In this document: positions 60,691 through 64,000 of the stretch, in pieces | Layout: each line of letters starts with the position of its first letter | Position numbering within the stretch: position 1 is the stretch's first letter | From: Undaria pinnatifida | Taxonomy: Eukaryota; Sar; Phaeophyceae; Laminariales; Alariaceae | Length of the DNA stretch: 64,000 nt | Assembly: GCA_012845835.1 (NCBI GenBank) | Contig: JABAKD010000014.1 | Coordinates: 6,855,396 to 6,919,395 of the forward strand | Direction: 5' to 3' | Made by a program: the position numbers and the translations under genes | The notes under the pieces: model-generated | What the model saw: only the letters and a program-made list of their open reading frames with translations | Told to the model about the DNA's origin: nothing | Database searches by the model: none

Positions 60691-61468
60691 TGTATTAGAT
60701 ATGCTACTTGTCAGTAACCATCAAGTCGTAACTTGATAACACTTAAAAGTCATCTAGTATACGTTGCGAGTTGTTCGTACAACAGACAGTCAGAATAAGT
60801 CTGTTAGTTGTCGTTTATCGATGCAGTACGTAGCATGCACAAGTCTCAGCAGCAATATCTTGGATACATGATGCACAGCCGTTTACTGGTTAATCATATC
60901 CAAAAGCTGGTACATGTAGTACGTGCGAGCAATGCGGTGTTACCAAATAAATGCGGCGGATTGACGTACCTGGTCTGGTACGTATAGCAACGTTCATGGA
61001 ACATGATTTTAGGTTGACTGTCGGGACGTTGACGTAGCTAAGCTCCAAGAAGCAAATCTTAGAACATTGCCATAGGAACGGTAGACCACGAGCAAGCCTC
61101 AGGAAAGGTTGCCGTAGGTAGATCAGACGACCACCCGTAGAGTACATCTGTCCGTAGATTAAGGCATTGAGCGTCTCGATCAGGTGATGATCAGGCCCAC
61201 CTCGATTACTCCTCTTTGCTCATCATCGGCTCTTATCTGCTGAGCAAATAAATCATCAATCAACATATCGGCCTGGGGCCGCCGAACAACATCTTCTCTG
61301 CTAGAGCTCTCTGCTCTTACAGGCTCAATTAACCGTGGCCTTCGTTTGCCTCAAACCACATATAGTCTAGTCTATAAGCTTTGTCTTCATCGGGTTATCC
61401 GAAAGCGAGCCTACGAGCGTACACCAGCTAAGAGCTGATACACGCCACATGCCACCTCAGGATTAATA
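60691..61468. mobile_element. Candidate solo LTR, 778 bp, with GTACG target duplication
   Basis: The first 0.83 kb repeat is interrupted exactly between two copies of GTACG (60,686-60,690 and 61,469-61,473); other repeats read through with one copy. The insert starts TGTATTA and ends TTAATA, has no long open frame, and contains AATAAATCATC near 61,245. A 5-bp duplication and a TG start fit an LTR. The lack of a CA end makes another element type possible. Confidence 0.55.
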
Positions 61469-62323
61469 GTACGCACTCGGGGGGGTTCGAACTCACGAAG
61501 CTGATTTATACGTACCTGTACCAGGCGCGAGGATATAACCTGATACGCCACCGGAGCAGTGAGTGATATAGAGCCGTTCGCCCCGATGGTCTAGGGGCGT
61601 TACATTCGAATATTACTACTATTAATAATAGCGTTGGTCCTTGAGTTATATAACCACCGTTGTGAGCTTTGTTGGCTTCATTTATTTGCAGAAATAAAAG
61701 GGGAAAAAAAGATCAACTAACAACTAACTGCTGAAGCGCACGCATGACTAAACGAGGAGGAGATAATGGTGATTACGATTACTGCACCGCCAGGAAAAGC
61801 CACGCAGCAAGCAGCATCGCGAGTAGCTGCGTCCCCGGGGCCTCGAGGGTTGTATTATACAAGTTCCTCCTGTTGTTAAGCTGCGCCACTCGAAGGTGGT
61901 GGTAACTAGGCAGTAGAATGGCGTGCTTTGTTGTTGCTGTGGTCCCTGACTCCGTTGCTGTGGTCGTTTGCCGGTCAACTGCAAGCGGTCGTGAGTTGGT
62001 ACGTAACTGACAAATAAGTTTGTGTTGCTTCGTACTTGTCGTGCTCCTTATTTTTGCTTATTGCTGATTGATCACATCTTCTACGTAGTGGTATTTTTTT
62101 TTTGACACACTTCTACTTGTCAGCTTCTGGACATACATGTCGTGGTCACAGGTGTCGTCCTTCCCGCCCCCCCCCCGGTTATTGCCTTCATTTTTTTTTG
62201 GCGCATAGGGTTCAGCACCCACTCATCGTCGATTTTTCATCGAGTGTTGTTAACTCACGCTCTCGCGCTTTCCGCAAGTCAATTAGAGCACAAGACGACA
62301 AATTATACGAGTACGCACTCCGG

Positions 62324-62389
62324 GGCATTCGAACTCACGAAGCTGACCTATACTAGGCTCGAGGATAGAACCTGATACGCCACCGGGGC
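62324..62389 (-). promoter_or_regulatory. tRNA-like pol III promoter boxes (one repeat)
   Basis: On the minus strand TGGCGTATCAGG fits the A-box consensus and GTTCGAATGCC resembles a B box about 45 bases downstream. The flanking sequence does not fold into a full tRNA: the T stem and acceptor strands do not pair. This resembles the tRNA-derived head of a SINE. Equivalent boxes occur near 61,486-61,558 and 63,306-63,370. Confidence 0.4.
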
Positions 62390-63540
62390 AGTGAGAGTGA
62401 TATAGAGCCGGTCGCCCCGGTGGTCTAGTGGGTTACACTCGAATACTACTGCTATTAATACTAGCATTGGTCCTTGAGTTATATAACCACCAGTTGTGAG
62501 CTTTGTTGGCTTTATTTATTTGCAGAAATAAATGGGAACTGGGGCAGTGAGTGATATAGTCTAGAGCCGGTCGCCCCGGTGGTCTAGTGGGGTTACACTC
62601 GAATACTACTGCTATTAATACTAGCATTGGTCCTTGCGTTAAATAACCACCGTTGTGAGCTTTGTTGGCTTCATTTATTTGCCGAAATAAATGGGGGGAA
62701 AAAAAATCAACTAACTGCTGAAGCGCACGCATGGCTAAACGAGAAGGAGGTAGTAATGATTACGATTACTGCGCCAGGAAAGGCCACACAGCAAGCAGCA
62801 TTCATTGCGAGTGGCTGCGTCCCCGGGGCCTCGAGGGTTGTATCATCCAAGTTCCTTCTGTTGTTAAGCTGCGCCACTCGAAGGTGGTGGTAACTAGGCA
62901 GTAGAATGGCGTGCTTTGTTGTTGCTGTGGTCCCTGACTCCGTTGCTGTGGTCGTTTGCCGGTCAAGCGCAGGCGGTCGTGAGTTGGTACGTAATTGACA
63001 AATAAGTTTGTGTTGCTTCGTACTTGACGTGCTCCTTATTGCTGCTTATTGCTGATTGATCATCTCTTCTAGTTTTTTTTTTGGCACACTTTTACTTTTC
63101 AGCTTCTGGACATACAAGTCGTGGTCACAGGTGTCGTCCTTCCCGCCCCCCCCCCGGTTATTGCCTTCATTTTTTTTGGCGCATAGGTTTCAGCACCCAC
63201 TCATCGTCGATTTTTCATCGAGTGTTGTTAACTCACGCTCTCGCGCTTTCCGCAAGTCAATTAGTGCACAAGACGACAAATTATACGCGTACGCATCATT
63301 CGGGGGGATTCGAACTCACAAAGCCGGCCAATACCAGGCTCGAGGATAGAACCTGATACGCCACCGGGGCAGTGAGTGATATAGGGCCGGTCGCCCCGGT
63401 GGCCTAGTGAGGTTGCACTCGAATACTACTACTACTATTAATACTAGCGGTGGTCCTAGAATTAAATAACCACCAGTTGTGAGCTTTGTTGGCTTTATGA
63501 TTTTGAAATAAATCGAAAAAAAAAGGATCAACTAACTGCT

Positions 63541-64000
63541 GAAATCCCCTAGCAGCGTGGGTAGGTACAAATCGACGCGAATCGACGAGGGAAGTAAACG
63601 CTGAATTCTTCTCGCAATAAAACTTAGGGCAGGTACCCTAGTGGGGATGGGGAAGGGGAGCCCGCTATATGACCCCGGATCAAAGTTTTACCACTGGGAG
63701 GGCGAAAGTAATGCGAGAATCACTCTAAGTGGGATGGGAAAAAGAAAAGAAGTGAAGTGTATTACTGCTGCTGGAATAATACAATACCCAAGCAAGTTGC
63801 ACCGATCGACTCGATCTGGACTGACTGCTGTTGTATTATGCAATTGGTACATGTACAACTTCTCTAATCACACGCAGCGGACATGGTCAGTCACCTTACT
63901 GGCCCCGGATGCTTGCTTCAGTAAAACTAGAATAAAAAACACACTGGGCACGTTTCGTCGCCAGACTAAAGGGTCAGTCGGCGTGTGCTCGGATTTATCC
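63541..64000. other. Unassigned tail of the window
   Basis: About 460 bp after the repeat array. I see no gene, RNA or repeat here. Confidence 0.5.

Larger units (their letters stand above)
60585..63540. repeat. Array of ~0.83 kb repeats with tRNA-like promoter boxes
   Basis: The landmark GAGTGATATAG occurs at 61,561, 62,394, 62,548 and 63,372, giving periods of about 833 and 824 bp plus an internal duplication of 154 bp. Each repeat has a TTTTTCATCGAGTGTTG segment, a TTCGAACTC segment, CTGATACGCCACCGG, then CGCCCCGGTGGTCTAG, an ATTAATA-rich stretch and a CCCCGGGGCCTCGAGGGTTG segment. The first repeat is interrupted by the candidate LTR at 60,691. Short open frames in it have no coding character. 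Confidence 0.75.

Noticed and set aside
61480-63400. Possible true tRNA genes in the 0.83 kb repeats
   Set aside because: A- and B-box motifs are present, but the acceptor and T stems do not pair and no anticodon arm can be drawn, so they are called tRNA-like only.
60585-63540. CRISPR-like direct repeats
   Set aside because: Repeat length is hundreds of bases with no short unique spacers, in a eukaryotic context.

Overview
The window is nuclear DNA of a eukaryote. Genes are split by short GT-AG introns, a minority of the sequence codes, there are many microsatellites and homopurine runs, a non-LTR reverse transcriptase relic and an LTR-like insertion, and a 500-base assembly gap. No ribosomal, tRNA, organellar or bacterial genes were recognised. 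The reverse transcriptase is of a kind I associate with algal stramenopiles and similar protists, and one candidate first exon looks like a secretory or plastid-type leader. A photosynthetic stramenopile such as a brown alga is therefore my best guess, held weakly.

Layout. Bases 1 to about 54,432 are a head-to-tail tandem array of a unit of about 21.5 kb. Unit 1 is 1-14,741, entered mid-unit and with about 7.4 kb replaced by the N gap at 5,679-6,178. Unit 2 is 14,742-36,261 and is complete. Unit 3 is 36,262-54,432 and carries a 2.6 kb retrotransposon insertion. At about 54,43x unit 3 is fused by an apparent 8 kb deletion to a fourth, older and more diverged partial unit (about 54,478-56,620). 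The remaining 7.4 kb holds decayed pieces of the unit, a diverged 0.4 kb direct repeat, a candidate solo LTR, and an array of about 0.83 kb repeats with tRNA-like promoter boxes.

Genes. The best supported gene (here 'gene A') lies on the minus strand in every unit. Its five exons splice with matching phases into an unrecognised protein of 972 residues (unit 2) or 1,042 residues (unit 3), with an Asp/Ser-rich acidic centre, one compact helical-looking module, a Ser/Ala/Pro linker and a Lys/Glu/Ser-rich basic C-terminus. A CCAAT/TATA pair lies upstream. It is broken in unit 1 and truncated in unit 4. The other gene evidence is weaker: a second minus-strand locus ('gene B', 27,819-29,002), an isolated minus-strand terminal exon (23,797-23,923), plus-strand exons at 21,867-22,034, 24,892-25,022 and 26,023-26,064, and a small plus-strand reading frame at 31,324-31,563. 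None has a recognised function, so I cannot describe a pathway. What links them is repeated co-amplification in one unit.

Limits. Splice sites were read by eye without transcripts. Similarity between units was judged by eye. Unit 1 carries many one- and two-base indels, so its broken frames may be consensus errors rather than true pseudogenes.
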